From positions 1-36,606 of the forward strand of contig CADCUT010000105.1 of the NCBI GenBank assembly GCA_902805975.1: DNA of 36,606 bases. Direction: 5' to 3'. Origin of the DNA: an uncultured Rubrobacteraceae bacterium. GTDB taxonomy: Bacteria > Actinomycetota > Rubrobacteria > Rubrobacterales > Rubrobacteraceae. Positions 1 to 7,030 of the stretch are shown here, in pieces. The translations under genes were made by a program, and so were the position numbers. The notes under the pieces were generated by a model. It had not been told where the DNA came from. It saw only the letters and a list, made by a program, of their open reading frames with translations, and made no database searches. Numbering within the stretch: the stretch's first letter is position 1; each line of letters opens with the position of its first letter.

Positions 1-126
1 GGCTGCCTGCTCACGGTCTCGGACACCATAGGCGCCGAGGTGGTCAGGATCGGCGACGAGGAGCTGCGCGGCGCCGTGGACAACATGATGGCGCTGGCGC
101 TGGACACCCTCCACGCCTTAAACTAG
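1..126 (+). CDS. Nucleoside phosphorylase (PNP/UDP family), C-terminal end, partial
   Basis: Only the last 41 codons are inside the window, ending at a TAG at 124-126. The peptide contains TVSDTIG followed by an amphipathic helix rich in Met, Ala and Leu. This resembles the C-terminus of hexameric purine nucleoside/uridine phosphorylases, where the Asp of the TVSD motif is the catalytic acid in the E. coli DeoD type. Those enzymes split nucleosides with phosphate in the cytoplasm for salvage. The start lies left of the window, so full length and substrate class cannot be judged. The next gene begins 62 bases later on the same strand, so co-transcription with the BchN-like gene is possible. 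The family call is moderately sure and the substrate is unknown. Confidence 0.62.
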   Translation, partial: GCLLTVSDTIGAEVVRIGDEELRGAVDNMMALALDTLHALN

Positions 127-188
127 AAGCCTTTCCGCAGGCGACCGAGAGGCGGCGCCTTCCCGCGGTAGAGGTTTAGGGAGATGGT

Positions 189-1481
189 TTGACGATCCTC
201 AACGAGTCGGGGATACCGGACGTCCTCCACCCGCTGCACGCCGTAAACGGCCTGGCGGGCAGGCTTCCGGGGACGCTCGTGATCGTGGTCGGCATGCGCT
301 CGGAAGCCCACGTCGTCCGCTCGTTCCCGGGCGGCGGTCCGGGGGGCCGGGTCCGTTTCGCCATCCTCGACCCGAGAGATCCGCCGCAGCAGGGCCAGCT
401 CGCCAACCTCGCCGTCGACGCCGCCGGGAGGCGCGCGGAGAAGGTCCTGCTCGTCGGGAGCCGCACGGCCGCGGCCCTCGGGGTGGACGTGGACTTCGAG
501 GCCCGCCTCGCCGCCCGCAAGTCGGGCCTTACGGTCGCGGCGGTGGACGCGGACGCCCCCTACGCCAACCCCGGCGCCCTCTCGACCGACCTCGAGGACC
601 GGGTACTCGCGGCCCTCGTGGACCTCTGCCCGAAGCGGAGGACCTCGGAGCTCGTCGAGGCCGCCTCGCAGGCCAAGCGCACCGGGTTCTTCGGGCTCGG
701 GGGCAGGAACCGGGAGCGGCCCGCCGAGCAGGGCCGGCCCGTGGTGCTCCTCGGCGGCGCCCTCTCCCCCGGGTCGGCCGCAGACCTCGTCGCGGAGCTC
801 GCCCGGACCGGGGTCGAGGCCGCGGGGGTCGTGCCTCCCACCGGGGACGACCTGCCGCCCGTGGGCGAGGGGACGGTCGTCGCGGTCATGGACCCGAACC
901 TCGGGACGGCGGCGAACGCGGCGCGCGAGCGCGGCGCCCGCGTGGTCCGGACGCTCATGCCCATAGGGGTGGACGGGACGGCCCGGTTCTTGCAGGACGT
1001 GGCCGAAGACGCGGGCGCGCGGACGAGCGAGGTGATGCGGGCGCGTTCGGTGTGGGAGGAGTTGGGCGCCTTGCGCGGCCGCGTGAGGGGGAAGAGGATC
1101 TTCTTCGCCGGGGACACCGGCTACGAGGTGCCGCTGGCCCGCTTTCTGGCCGACGCCGGCGCGGTGGTGCTCGAGGTCGGCGCCCCGCGGCTTGACCGCA
1201 GGTTCCTCGCCGAGGAGCTGCAGGCGCTCGGCTCTGGCGTCGACGTGGTCGTCTCCCCGGACTGGCGGGGCCAGATGGCGCGCATAGAAGAATCCAACCC
1301 GGACGTCGTCGTGGCGAGCGCGGGCCTCCACGCCCCGCTCGTCGCCCGCGGCCACCTGTGCCGTGGACCGGAGGACTTTGTCCGGGCCGGCCTGCACGGC
1401 TACGAGGGGGCCCGGCGTATCCTGGAGCTCTTCGCCAGGACCTTTGATCGGGCCGAGGCCCTCGACGCTTCAAGCCTGTGA
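189..1481 (+). CDS. BchN-like (nitrogenase component 1-type) protein lacking the cluster cysteines
   Basis: This 430-residue protein matches the light-independent protochlorophyllide reductase N subunit over its length, with a GxxxxAH turn near residues 35-41, LCPKRR near 150 and GKRIFFAGD opening the third Rossmann-like domain near 310. The real N subunit holds a [4Fe-4S] cluster through three cysteines (Cys26, Cys51 and Cys112 in Rhodobacter numbering, from memory). An ungapped comparison puts His14, Glu39 and Arg92 at those places, and the protein has only two cysteines, both elsewhere. The fold is kept but the canonical cluster cannot be. The start is TTG with AGGGAGA about six bases upstream; the ATG at 184 is followed at once by a stop in its frame. 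The BchB-like gene follows after 10 bases, so the two probably form a complex. No BchL/NifH-type ATPase gene is in the window. Function unknown. Confidence 0.8.
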   Translation: MTILNESGIPDVLHPLHAVNGLAGRLPGTLVIVVGMRSEAHVVRSFPGGGPGGRVRFAILDPRDPPQQGQLANLAVDAAGRRAEKVLLVGSRTAAALGVDVDFEARLAARKSGLTVAAVDADAPYANPGALSTDLEDRVLAALVDLCPKRRTSELVEAASQAKRTGFFGLGGRNRERPAEQGRPVVLLGGALSPGSAADLVAELARTGVEAAGVVPPTGDDLPPVGEGTVVAVMDPNLGTAANAARERGARVVRTLMPIGVDGTARFLQDVAEDAGARTSEVMRARSVWEELGALRGRVRGKRIFFAGDTGYEVPLARFLADAGAVVLEVGAPRLDRRFLAEELQALGSGVDVVVSPDWRGQMARIEESNPDVVVASAGLHAPLVARGHLCRGPEDFVRAGLHGYEGARRILELFARTFDRAEALDASSL

Positions 1482-1491
1482 GCGGGGCCCC

Positions 1492-2745
1492 GTGAGGCTC
1501 CTTAAGGACGTCTACGAGGGACCCGGAAGCCACGGCATCCTGCGGCTGGCCGCCTGTATCGGCGGCGTCCACGCGGTGCTGCGGGCGGCACCCGGCGAGG
1601 CGTACCTACCGGCGCTCTACGGGTCGCGGGAGCGGGACGGCCTCGCGGCGGCGGTCACGCTGAGCCCCCTGCAGGACGGGCGCAGGGAGATCTACGCGCC
1701 CGGTGACCTGTCGCAGGACCTGGCAGGCGTCGGCAGGCGCCACCCTGGGGCGGAGGCCGTGATCCTGGCCCGCTCGGAGGCAGCCCTCCTCTCCGGGGAG
1801 ACCATCCCGGCCCCCTCCCCCCCGCAGCCCGGCGGTCGCGACCCCGCCCTGGTGACCTGCGCCTGGGAGTCGCCCGGCATGGGCGAGACCGAGGCCGCGG
1901 ACCTCGCCCTCGAAGACCTCGTCAGGACGCACGCCCGCAAGGGGCTGGAGCGAAGCCCCTACCCGACGGTCAACCTGTTCGGCCCCCCGGTCTTCGGGCC
2001 GGGCGCCGCGGCCGAGTACGACGAGGCAGAGCGTCTCCTGAACCTCGTCGGCGTCGAGGTGAACGCGCGGGTGCCGCTCGGGGCCACGGTCGAGGGGCTG
2101 CGACGCCTCCCCCGCGCCTGGGGCAACGTGCTCCTCTACCGGGAGGTCGGCGAGTCGGCGACCCTGTACCTGCAAGACGAGCACAAGGTCGGCAGGGTCA
2201 CCACGCCCATGATCGGGGCCGCGGGCACGGGCGCGGCGCTCCGGGCCGTGGCGGAGCTCTGCGAGCTCGACCCGAAGTTCGTGGAGCGGACGGTCTGGTC
2301 GGAGCTCGCCCGCACCTCGAAGCTGCCCTGGTACGCCCGGCTCAAGCCGCCTGAGACCTTCGCGGGCCTCAAGGCCGCCGTCTTCGGGGACTTCACCTAC
2401 CCTCTGGGTCTCGGGTACGCCCTCTCACGCGAGGTTGGCCTCGACGTCGCCGCGTGCGGGACGTACCTGACCCACCTCGAACGGGACTTCCTTTTCCACG
2501 CGCAGACCTTCACCGAAGGCGGCTTCGTCGAAGACGACCCCGAAAGGGTCGCCAACAAGATAGTGGCCGCCCGCCCCGACCTCGTGGTCGGCACGGAGCT
2601 AGAGAGGGCCGTCGCCACGGACCTGGACGTCCCATTTCTGCCCCTGTGCTACCCGACGGCGGGCCGCCCCTTCGTCGAGAACCCCCTCATGGGCTACAGG
2701 GGGTCGAGCATCCTCGCCGACAGGCTGGACGAGGCGTTGGGGTAG
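1492..2745 (+). CDS. BchB-like (nitrogenase component 1-type) protein without the C-terminal PCP-reductase domain
   Basis: The 417-residue product starts at GTG 1492, 10 bases after the BchN-like gene, with the YEGPGSHGILR opening typical of BchB (usual form YxGPxHxGxxR). Longer in-frame starts to 1363 lie inside the upstream gene and were not used. Recognisable BchB stretches are LPWYARL, AVFGDFTYP, CGTY, DLVVGTELER and NPLMGYRGSSILAD near the end. The aspartate that supplies the fourth cluster ligand in BchB (Asp36, from memory) is Glu36 here in an ungapped alignment. BchB proteins are usually about 510-540 residues and end in a helical PCP-reductase domain; this protein stops before it. 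It presumably pairs with the product of the gene before it. Whether it binds any cofactor or tetrapyrrole is unknown. The family call is firm, the function is not. Confidence 0.8.
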   Translation: MRLLKDVYEGPGSHGILRLAACIGGVHAVLRAAPGEAYLPALYGSRERDGLAAAVTLSPLQDGRREIYAPGDLSQDLAGVGRRHPGAEAVILARSEAALLSGETIPAPSPPQPGGRDPALVTCAWESPGMGETEAADLALEDLVRTHARKGLERSPYPTVNLFGPPVFGPGAAAEYDEAERLLNLVGVEVNARVPLGATVEGLRRLPRAWGNVLLYREVGESATLYLQDEHKVGRVTTPMIGAAGTGAALRAVAELCELDPKFVERTVWSELARTSKLPWYARLKPPETFAGLKAAVFGDFTYPLGLGYALSREVGLDVAACGTYLTHLERDFLFHAQTFTEGGFVEDDPERVANKIVAARPDLVVGTELERAVATDLDVPFLPLCYPTAGRPFVENPLMGYRGSSILADRLDEALG

Positions 2746-2749
2746 TTTT

Positions 2750-2787
2750 CAGGCTCTAGGCTCTAGGTTTTAGGTTCTAGGTTTTGG
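2750..2787 (+). repeat. Degenerate AGGTTTTAGG-type intergenic repeat, copy A1
   Basis: Just after the BchB-like stop codon there is a run of imperfect short units of the kind AGGCTCTAGG / AGGTTTTAGG / AGGTTCTAGG. The block is AT-richer than its surroundings. A related block in the opposite orientation lies at 2858-2892, so the two could pair as a long imperfect stem around a loop of about 70 bases. Confidence 0.6.
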
Positions 2788-2857
2788 GGTGAGGATGTGG
2801 CGGGCGAGGCGTCCTCTCTTGGGGGTGGCGGGGTCGGGCTCTGTGCCTCTTACCACG

Positions 2858-2892
2858 CCCCTGATGCCTGCGGCCTGAAACCTGAAGCCTCC
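2858..2892 (-). repeat. Intergenic repeat, copy A2 (inverted relative to A1)
   Basis: Read on the minus strand this block begins GGAGGCTTCAGGTTTCAGGC and ends with CAGGCATCAG. The first and last ten bases of a 30-base core (AGGCTTCAGG and CAGGCATCAG) are identical, with the same spacing, to the repeat at 7666-7695, which shows a dispersed family. It sits directly before the promoter of the next gene. Confidence 0.6.
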
Positions 2893-2895
2893 AGG

Positions 2896-2901
2896 TATAA
2901 T
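2896..2901 (+). promoter_or_regulatory. -10 box TATAAT, leaderless-type promoter
   Basis: A consensus TATAAT ends eight bases before the GTG at 2910, so transcription would start at or within a few bases of the start codon. No good -35 hexamer is visible at 16-18 bases upstream, where the sequence belongs to the intergenic repeat. Confidence 0.6.
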
Positions 2902-2909
2902 CGCGGGCC

Positions 2910-3182
2910 GTGGGTATTCGAGACTTTATACAGTTGCTGGCGGAGCACCGGGAACGGTTGGCCGGGGGCCTGTCTGAGGATGAGCGCTCGGAGGTGCTGC
3001 GCGAGGCGGAGACGATGGTTGGGATGATCGACGCCGCCGTCAGGGAGCTCGAGTCCGTCATAAAGAACCGGCGCGTCAACCTTCCCGAAGAGCACGCCCT
3101 CCGGTTCGCCCAGGACGTCTTCCGGCACTTGCGCGAGGAGGAGGAGAGGGTGAAGGCCAAGGTTCGGGGGATGGGCCTCTAG
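2910..3182 (+). CDS. Small helical protein of unknown function (90 aa)
   Basis: I do not recognise the family. The product is 90 residues, highly charged and predicted almost wholly helical, with no signal peptide or membrane segment, so it is probably cytoplasmic. A middle stretch (about residues 35-60) has heptad-like hydrophobic spacing and the C-terminus is Arg/Lys/Glu-rich, which fits a short coiled coil. The GTG start is chosen because a TATAAT -10 box lies eight bases before it and no Shine-Dalgarno sequence is present, implying a leaderless mRNA. It converges on the small lipoprotein gene at 3207-3344. Coding character (GC-rich third positions and no interruption) supports a real gene. 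Confidence 0.7.
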   Translation: MGIRDFIQLLAEHRERLAGGLSEDERSEVLREAETMVGMIDAAVRELESVIKNRRVNLPEEHALRFAQDVFRHLREEEERVKAKVRGMGL

Positions 3183-3206
3183 CGCTTCAGCCCGGGTCGG
3201 GAATGG

Positions 3207-3344
3207 CTAGTCGTCTTCTTCGCCCTCGTCGTCGTCTTCCTCGCCGCCGCATCCGGCGGCGAAGGCCAGGGCCATAGCCGAGATCCCCGCCACGCCAAGC
3301 TTCAAGAAGGCCGCGCGGCTGATCTTCTCTTCCGTGTTCGGCAT
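3207..3344 (-). CDS. 45-residue putative lipoprotein with acidic tail
   Basis: The product has an SRAAFLK-type N-terminus resembling a degenerate twin-arginine motif (one arginine only), a hydrophobic stretch of about 18 residues, and a lipobox-like FAAGC at residues 28-32, followed by a tail of Gly, Glu and Asp only. If processed at Cys32, the mature peptide would be a 14-residue acidic lipopeptide on the outer face of the membrane. The ATG at 3342-3344 is preceded on the minus strand by GGAAAGGGG at suitable spacing, which decides this start against longer in-frame extensions that overlap the divergent gene. It is transcribed away from the HtrA-type protease gene. Function unknown; a physical link with the acidic secreted protein at 21985 is only a compositional similarity. 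Confidence 0.65.
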   Translation of the reverse strand: MPNTEEKISRAAFLKLGVAGISAMALAFAAGCGGEEDDDEGEEDD

Positions 3345-3538
3345 CGCGCCCCTTTCCAGGGTTCGTCGGGAACCCTTTGGACCTCTGCGGTCATTCTCTC
3401 CCGGCGAAGTTCGCGAGGCTCGATACACCGGCAACCCGCCGCCCCGGCGATACGACGGGGCTCTGGCGAGACCGAAACTGACGGTCTGGTCTCTTCGTAT
3501 AGACTCTGTGGTGAACGACGCGCCTTTCAGGCGCCCAC

Positions 3539-3544
3539 AGGAGG
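3539..3544 (+). promoter_or_regulatory. Shine-Dalgarno AGGAGG deciding the TTG start of the HtrA-type gene
   Basis: A perfect AGGAGG lies 11 bases before TTG 3556. This supports a start just before the lipoprotein signal rather than at any of the upstream in-frame codons back to 3334. Confidence 0.6.
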
Positions 3545-3555
3545 TACGCAAGGTC

Positions 3556-4668
3556 TTGAATCTCAGAACCCGAACACGCTGGCTTCTCTTGCTCGTGGCG
3601 GTCGCGGCCATCTCCGCGGGATGCTCGGGCGATAGGTCAGGGTCAAACGAGAGCGCCGCCGCGGCCCAGACACCCACGGAGTCGCCGCCGGCGCCCGCCG
3701 GGATACCCGCGGACGAGCCGGTGGCGAGGGTGGCCGCGGCGGTCAGCCCGAGCGTCGTGCAGGTCAACGTGGAGGTGTCGCAGCAGACGCCGCTCGGCAC
3801 CCAGCAGGGCGAAGGGCTCGGGAGCGGTGTGATCTACCGCGAAGACGGCCACGTCATCACGAACGCCCACGTCGTCGATGGGGCCTCCGACGTGGAGGTA
3901 GCCTTCGCCGACGGCTCGACCGAGCCGGCCGAGGTCGTCGGCTCCGACCCGAACAGCGAGATCGCGGTCCTCAAGGTCGACCGCAACAACCTGCCGGCGG
4001 CGGCCTTCGCGTCGGACAAGCCGCCCATCGTGGGCCAGATGGCCGTCGCCATCGGCAGCCCGGCCGGCTTCGAGGCGACCGTGACGCTCGGCATCGTCAG
4101 CGCCGTGGGGCGGGACTTCCCCCCCGAGTTGACCCGCGGCGACAACAACGCCTCCCAGGCACTCTCCGACCTGATCCAGACAGACGCCGCCATCTCGCCG
4201 GGCAACTCGGGCGGGGCCCTCGTGGACCGCGACGGGAACATCATCGGCATCAACGTGGCCTACATCCCCCCCGCCGACACGGGCGCCGTGAACCTCGGGT
4301 TCGCTATCCCCGCGGACACGGCAATCTCCATCGCCGACCAGCTCATCGAGACCGGCGAGGTCACCACCCCCTACCTGGGCGTCATCACGGCCGACGTAAA
4401 CCCCGATGTCGCCAAACAACTCGACCTCTCCGTGGACTCCGGCGCGCTGGTCAGGGAGGTTGAACCCGGCAGCGGCGCCGACGAGGCCGGGGTGCGCGTG
4501 GAGGACGTCATCACCGCCCTCGAAGGGGCCGAGGTCGCGAGCTACGGGGACCTTTTCGGCGCCCTGCGCGACTACCGGCCGGGCGACACCGTCGGCCTTA
4601 CGGTGGTCCGGGGCGGCGAGGAGCGGACCCTCGACGTCACCCTCGGCGAGCGGCCGGAGAACACGTGA
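3556..4668 (+). CDS. HtrA/DegP-type serine protease with PDZ domain, putative lipoprotein; Glu at the catalytic Asp position
   Basis: This 370-residue protein has a basic N-terminus, a hydrophobic segment at residues 9-21 and a lipobox-like SAGC ending at Cys23, then a Ser/Ala/Pro-rich linker, a trypsin-like domain (about 55-265) and one PDZ domain (about 270-365). HtrA proteases degrade or refold damaged envelope proteins. The catalytic His is His105 in ITNAHVV and the Ser is Ser218 in GNSGG. The third member is expected in the D-IA-L motif (SDIAL in DegP), but here the sequence reads NSEIAVLK, giving Glu135. Glu can be tolerated in some hydrolases, yet activity may be reduced or conditional. 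The TTG start is supported by AGGAGG at 3539. The last codon overlaps the start of the next gene by four bases (GTGA), so the two are translationally coupled. Confidence 0.88.
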   Translation: MNLRTRTRWLLLLVAVAAISAGCSGDRSGSNESAAAAQTPTESPPAPAGIPADEPVARVAAAVSPSVVQVNVEVSQQTPLGTQQGEGLGSGVIYREDGHVITNAHVVDGASDVEVAFADGSTEPAEVVGSDPNSEIAVLKVDRNNLPAAAFASDKPPIVGQMAVAIGSPAGFEATVTLGIVSAVGRDFPPELTRGDNNASQALSDLIQTDAAISPGNSGGALVDRDGNIIGINVAYIPPADTGAVNLGFAIPADTAISIADQLIETGEVTTPYLGVITADVNPDVAKQLDLSVDSGALVREVEPGSGADEAGVRVEDVITALEGAEVASYGDLFGALRDYRPGDTVGLTVVRGGEERTLDVTLGERPENT

Positions 4669-4901
4669 GGAACCCGTGGGCGCGCAGGGCGGCCGAGACC
4701 TTCGCCGTCCTCACGATGGGCGACGCTATCGTGGAGCTGGTCTCCCCCAGGGAGCACTCGCTGCTCTGGGAGACCGGCCCCGCCTGGAGCCGCGGCGTCG
4801 CCCGCTTCTTCGCCGAGAACCCAAACCTCATGCGCCTCCTCGGCGCCGCCCAACTCGGCTTCGGCCTCTGGCTCGCCCTGCGCCAGTACCGCGAGGAGTG
4901 A
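4665..4901 (+). CDS. Small membrane protein of unknown function, coupled to the HtrA-type protease
   Basis: The 78-residue product begins at GTG 4665, whose last two bases and the following A form the TGA of the protease gene, an overlap typical of translational coupling. It has a basic N-terminus, a moderately hydrophobic segment near residues 10-30 and a second near 55-72 (LLGAAQLGFGLWLAL), so it could be a hairpin membrane protein. I cannot name the family. Tight coupling to an envelope protease suggests a partner, anchor or substrate adaptor, but this is inference only. Confidence 0.7.
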   Translation: MRNPWARRAAETFAVLTMGDAIVELVSPREHSLLWETGPAWSRGVARFFAENPNLMRLLGAAQLGFGLWLALRQYREE

Positions 4902-4921
4902 GGACCGAAAGAGGCCGGCCG

Positions 4922-4939
4922 GCGGGGTAAAATACCCGC
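4922..4939 (+). promoter_or_regulatory. -10 box TAAAAT inside an inverted repeat, before the CDF gene
   Basis: TAAAAT at 4928-4933 lies six bases before the ATG at 4940, implying a leaderless mRNA. The box sits in an inverted repeat, GCGGGGTA at 4922-4929 and TACCCGC at 4933-4939, with one unpaired G. A repressor bound here would block both polymerase and start codon. No convincing -35 element is visible. Confidence 0.5.
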
Positions 4940-5881
4940 ATGGGCCACGACCACTCCCATACCAACCACTCTCACGGCGGGCACTCGCACGGGGCGGGCG
5001 CGGGCAAGCGCGCGCTCACGTTCGTCTTCGCGCTAACGACCGCGTTCCTGGCGGTCGAGGTCATAGGCGGGCTGTTGACCGGCTCGCTCGCGCTGCTGGC
5101 CGATGCCGGGCACATGGCCTCAGACGCCGTCTCCTTAGGGCTCGCGCTCTTCGCCGTCTGGCTGGCCGAGAGGCCGGCCACGCCGCAGCGGAGCTTCGGG
5201 TACAAGCGGGCCGAGATCCTGGCGGCTTTGGCCAACGGGGTAACGTTGGTCGCGGTCTCGGTCTGGATCTTTATCGAGGCCTTCGCCCGCCTGCAAGACC
5301 CGCCCCCCATCCTCGGCGGCTGGATGCTGGCCGTCGCCCTCGTCGGGCTCGCGACCAACGTCACCGGCGCCCTCGTCCTCTCCCGCTCCGGCGGCGAGAG
5401 CCTCAACGTCGAGGGCGCCCTCAGGCACGTTGTGGCCGACCTGCTCGGCTCCATAGGCGTCATCGCCGCTGCGGGCGTCGTCCTGCTCACCGGCTGGCGT
5501 TACGCCGACCCCATCATAAGCCTCGTTATAGGCGTCCTGATCCTGGGTAGCTCCTGGAAGCTCTTGCGCGAGTCCACGAACATCCTGCTCGAGTCCACCC
5601 CGAGGGACGTGGACGCCGAGAAGGTGGGCCGCAAGATGGCCTCCGTCGAAGGCGTCGAGGAGGTCCACGACCTGCACATCTGGACCATAACGAGCGGTTT
5701 TCCGGCCCTGGCCGCCCACGTCCTCGTCGGCGCATCCGAGAACTGCCACGCCCGCCGCCGCGACATCGAGGCCGTCCTCCTCCGCGACTTCGGCATCGAG
5801 CATACGACCCTCCAGGTGGACCACGCCGGCGACCACCACGCCTCTCTGCAAGCGCTCCGCTTCCCAGCCCGTCGCGACTAG
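4940..5881 (+). CDS. Cation diffusion facilitator family metal exporter (CzcD/ZitB type)
   Basis: This 313-residue protein opens with a His-rich stretch (residues 3-17, repeated HSH), followed by six predicted membrane helices (about 25-215) and a cytoplasmic C-terminal domain. It exports Zn2+ or related divalent ions from the cytoplasm in exchange for protons. The transport-site pattern is clear: His58 and Asp62 in TM2 (HMASD) and His163 and Asp167 in TM5 (HVVAD), the HD-HD arrangement of Zn-type CDF proteins. The C-terminal domain has [11 protein letters not shown] and the end is His-rich. Length is normal. The ATG lies six bases after a TAAAAT box, with no Shine-Dalgarno, so it is probably translated from a leaderless mRNA. 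The next gene starts 10 bases later and may be co-transcribed. Confidence 0.93.
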   Translation: MGHDHSHTNHSHGGHSHGAGAGKRALTFVFALTTAFLAVEVIGGLLTGSLALLADAGHMASDAVSLGLALFAVWLAERPATPQRSFGYKRAEILAALANGVTLVAVSVWIFIEAFARLQDPPPILGGWMLAVALVGLATNVTGALVLSRSGGESLNVEGALRHVVADLLGSIGVIAAAGVVLLTGWRYADPIISLVIGVLILGSSWKLLRESTNILLESTPRDVDAEKVGRKMASVEGVEEVHDLHIWTITSGFPALAAHVLVGASENCHARRRDIEAVLLRDFGIEHTTLQVDHAGDHHASLQALRFPARRD

Positions 5882-5891
5882 GTCCCGGGCG

Positions 5892-6287
5892 ATGGGCCGC
5901 TTCGGGAGGCTCAAGGCGTGGGCCGGGCGCCTCAAGACGGAGCTGCGCGCGTTGTACCTGGCCTACAGAGACCCCAGGGTGCCGTGGTACGCGAGGGGCC
6001 TCGCGATCATCGTGGTGGCGTACGCGTTCAGCCCGATAGACCTGATCCCCGACCCGATACCCGTCCTCGGCTACCTGGACGACCTGATCCTGGTCCCCTT
6101 GGGTATCGCGCTGGCCGTGCGCATGATCCCGCCGGAGGTGCTCGCCGAATGCCGCGCAAAGGCCCGCAACACCGAGACCAGGGCGGGGCCGAAGGGCACG
6201 GCGGCGGCCGTCGTCATCGTGGTCGTCTGGCTCGTTTTGGCCGCGCTCGCGGTCTACCTGACGGCCGGCGCCTTCGGGTTCCGGTAG
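5892..6287 (+). CDS. YkvA/DUF1232 family membrane protein
   Basis: The 131-residue product contains the DUF1232 core, [20 protein letters not shown] followed by [18 protein letters not shown], at about residues 27-67. The [14 protein letters not shown] segment is diagnostic for the family. A second hydrophobic helix lies near residues 104-127. The biochemical role of DUF1232 is not established. The start is the ATG 10 bases after the CDF exporter stop; the Shine-Dalgarno is weak. Position suggests one transcript with the exporter, which may mean a role in membrane or metal stress, but that is inference. Confidence 0.85.
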   Translation: MGRFGRLKAWAGRLKTELRALYLAYRDPRVPWYARGLAIIVVAYAFSPIDLIPDPIPVLGYLDDLILVPLGIALAVRMIPPEVLAECRAKARNTETRAGPKGTAAAVVIVVVWLVLAALAVYLTAGAFGFR

Positions 6288-6437
6288 CGTTTCGCGCGGG
6301 GAGAACCACCCCCGAGGTCGCCCTGGCTCCGGGGGACCCGGTCACAATCCGGTCACAAGGCCGGCCGCTGACGGGTGAGGGCTGACCGCTCCATATGCTA
6401 ACCTCTATCCGCCAGAGAGCTAGACAGGGACGGGCAA

Positions 6438-7028
6438 TTGGGCAACAAGCGTAGCGGGCAGGTCCAGACGACGGCCTCCTCCGGGCTGAACAGGACCTAC
6501 CTCATCGTCGGGGCGATCATCGTGGTCTTCGTGGCCGGCTTTATAGCGCTGGTCGTGATCGACTCGCGCCAGCAGGCGGGTAGCTCGCCCCCGGGCGAGG
6601 TCGAGACCTACGACGTCGGGCCTGCGAACGAGCACACCGAGTCCGACGTGGACTACGAGCAGACCCCGCCGGCGGGCGGCGAGCACAACCCCGTCTGGCA
6701 GAACGAGGGGTTCTACGACGCGCCGGTACGTGACGAGAACGCGGTCCACACCATGGAGCATGGGGCGGTCTGGATCACCTACTCCCCCGACCTGCCGCAA
6801 GCCCAGAAAGACCAGATACGCCAGCTCGTCGAGGGCCAGACCTGCATGGTCGCGAGCCCCCACCCGGACCTCCCAACCCCCGTCGTGGCCTCGGCCTGGG
6901 GCAAACAACTGACCCTGGAGAGCGCGGACAGCCCCGACCTCGAACAGTTCGTCCGGGCCTACCGCCTCGGTCCCCAGACCCCCGAGGTCGGCGCCACCTG
7001 CAGCGGCGGCACGGCCGACACCCTCTAG
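6438..7028 (+). CDS. DUF3105 family membrane-anchored protein
   Basis: This 196-residue protein has a short basic N-terminus, one membrane anchor at about residues 20-43 and an external domain with the DUF3105 pattern: a PPAGGEHNPVWQNEGFY stretch, the NAVHTMEHGAVWITY motif, and PTPVVASAWGKQL. The conserved His residues in these motifs suggest metal or cofactor binding, but the family has no proven function. One Cys is in GQTCMV and one in GATCSG; they could form a disulphide outside the cell. The start is TTG 6438, with a purine-rich GGGACGGG just upstream. The DUF305 gene follows two bases after its stop. This DUF3105-DUF305 neighbourhood recurs in actinobacteria, to my knowledge, and supports a shared extracytoplasmic role. 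Confidence 0.85.
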   Translation: MGNKRSGQVQTTASSGLNRTYLIVGAIIVVFVAGFIALVVIDSRQQAGSSPPGEVETYDVGPANEHTESDVDYEQTPPAGGEHNPVWQNEGFYDAPVRDENAVHTMEHGAVWITYSPDLPQAQKDQIRQLVEGQTCMVASPHPDLPTPVVASAWGKQLTLESADSPDLEQFVRAYRLGPQTPEVGATCSGGTADTL

Positions 7029-7030
7029 AG

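Noticed and set aside
123-1397. A 424-codon open frame on the minus strand opposite the BchN-like gene
   Set aside because: It is an antisense shadow; composition is dominated by Arg, Gly, Pro and His and the sense strand encodes a recognisable family.
189-2745. Reading the pair as nitrogenase NifD/NifK or chlorophyllide reductase BchY/BchZ
   Set aside because: Lengths, the BchB-type opening (YEGPxxxG) and the closing motifs fit the BchN/BchB branch better, and no nif or bchX/Y/Z features are nearby.
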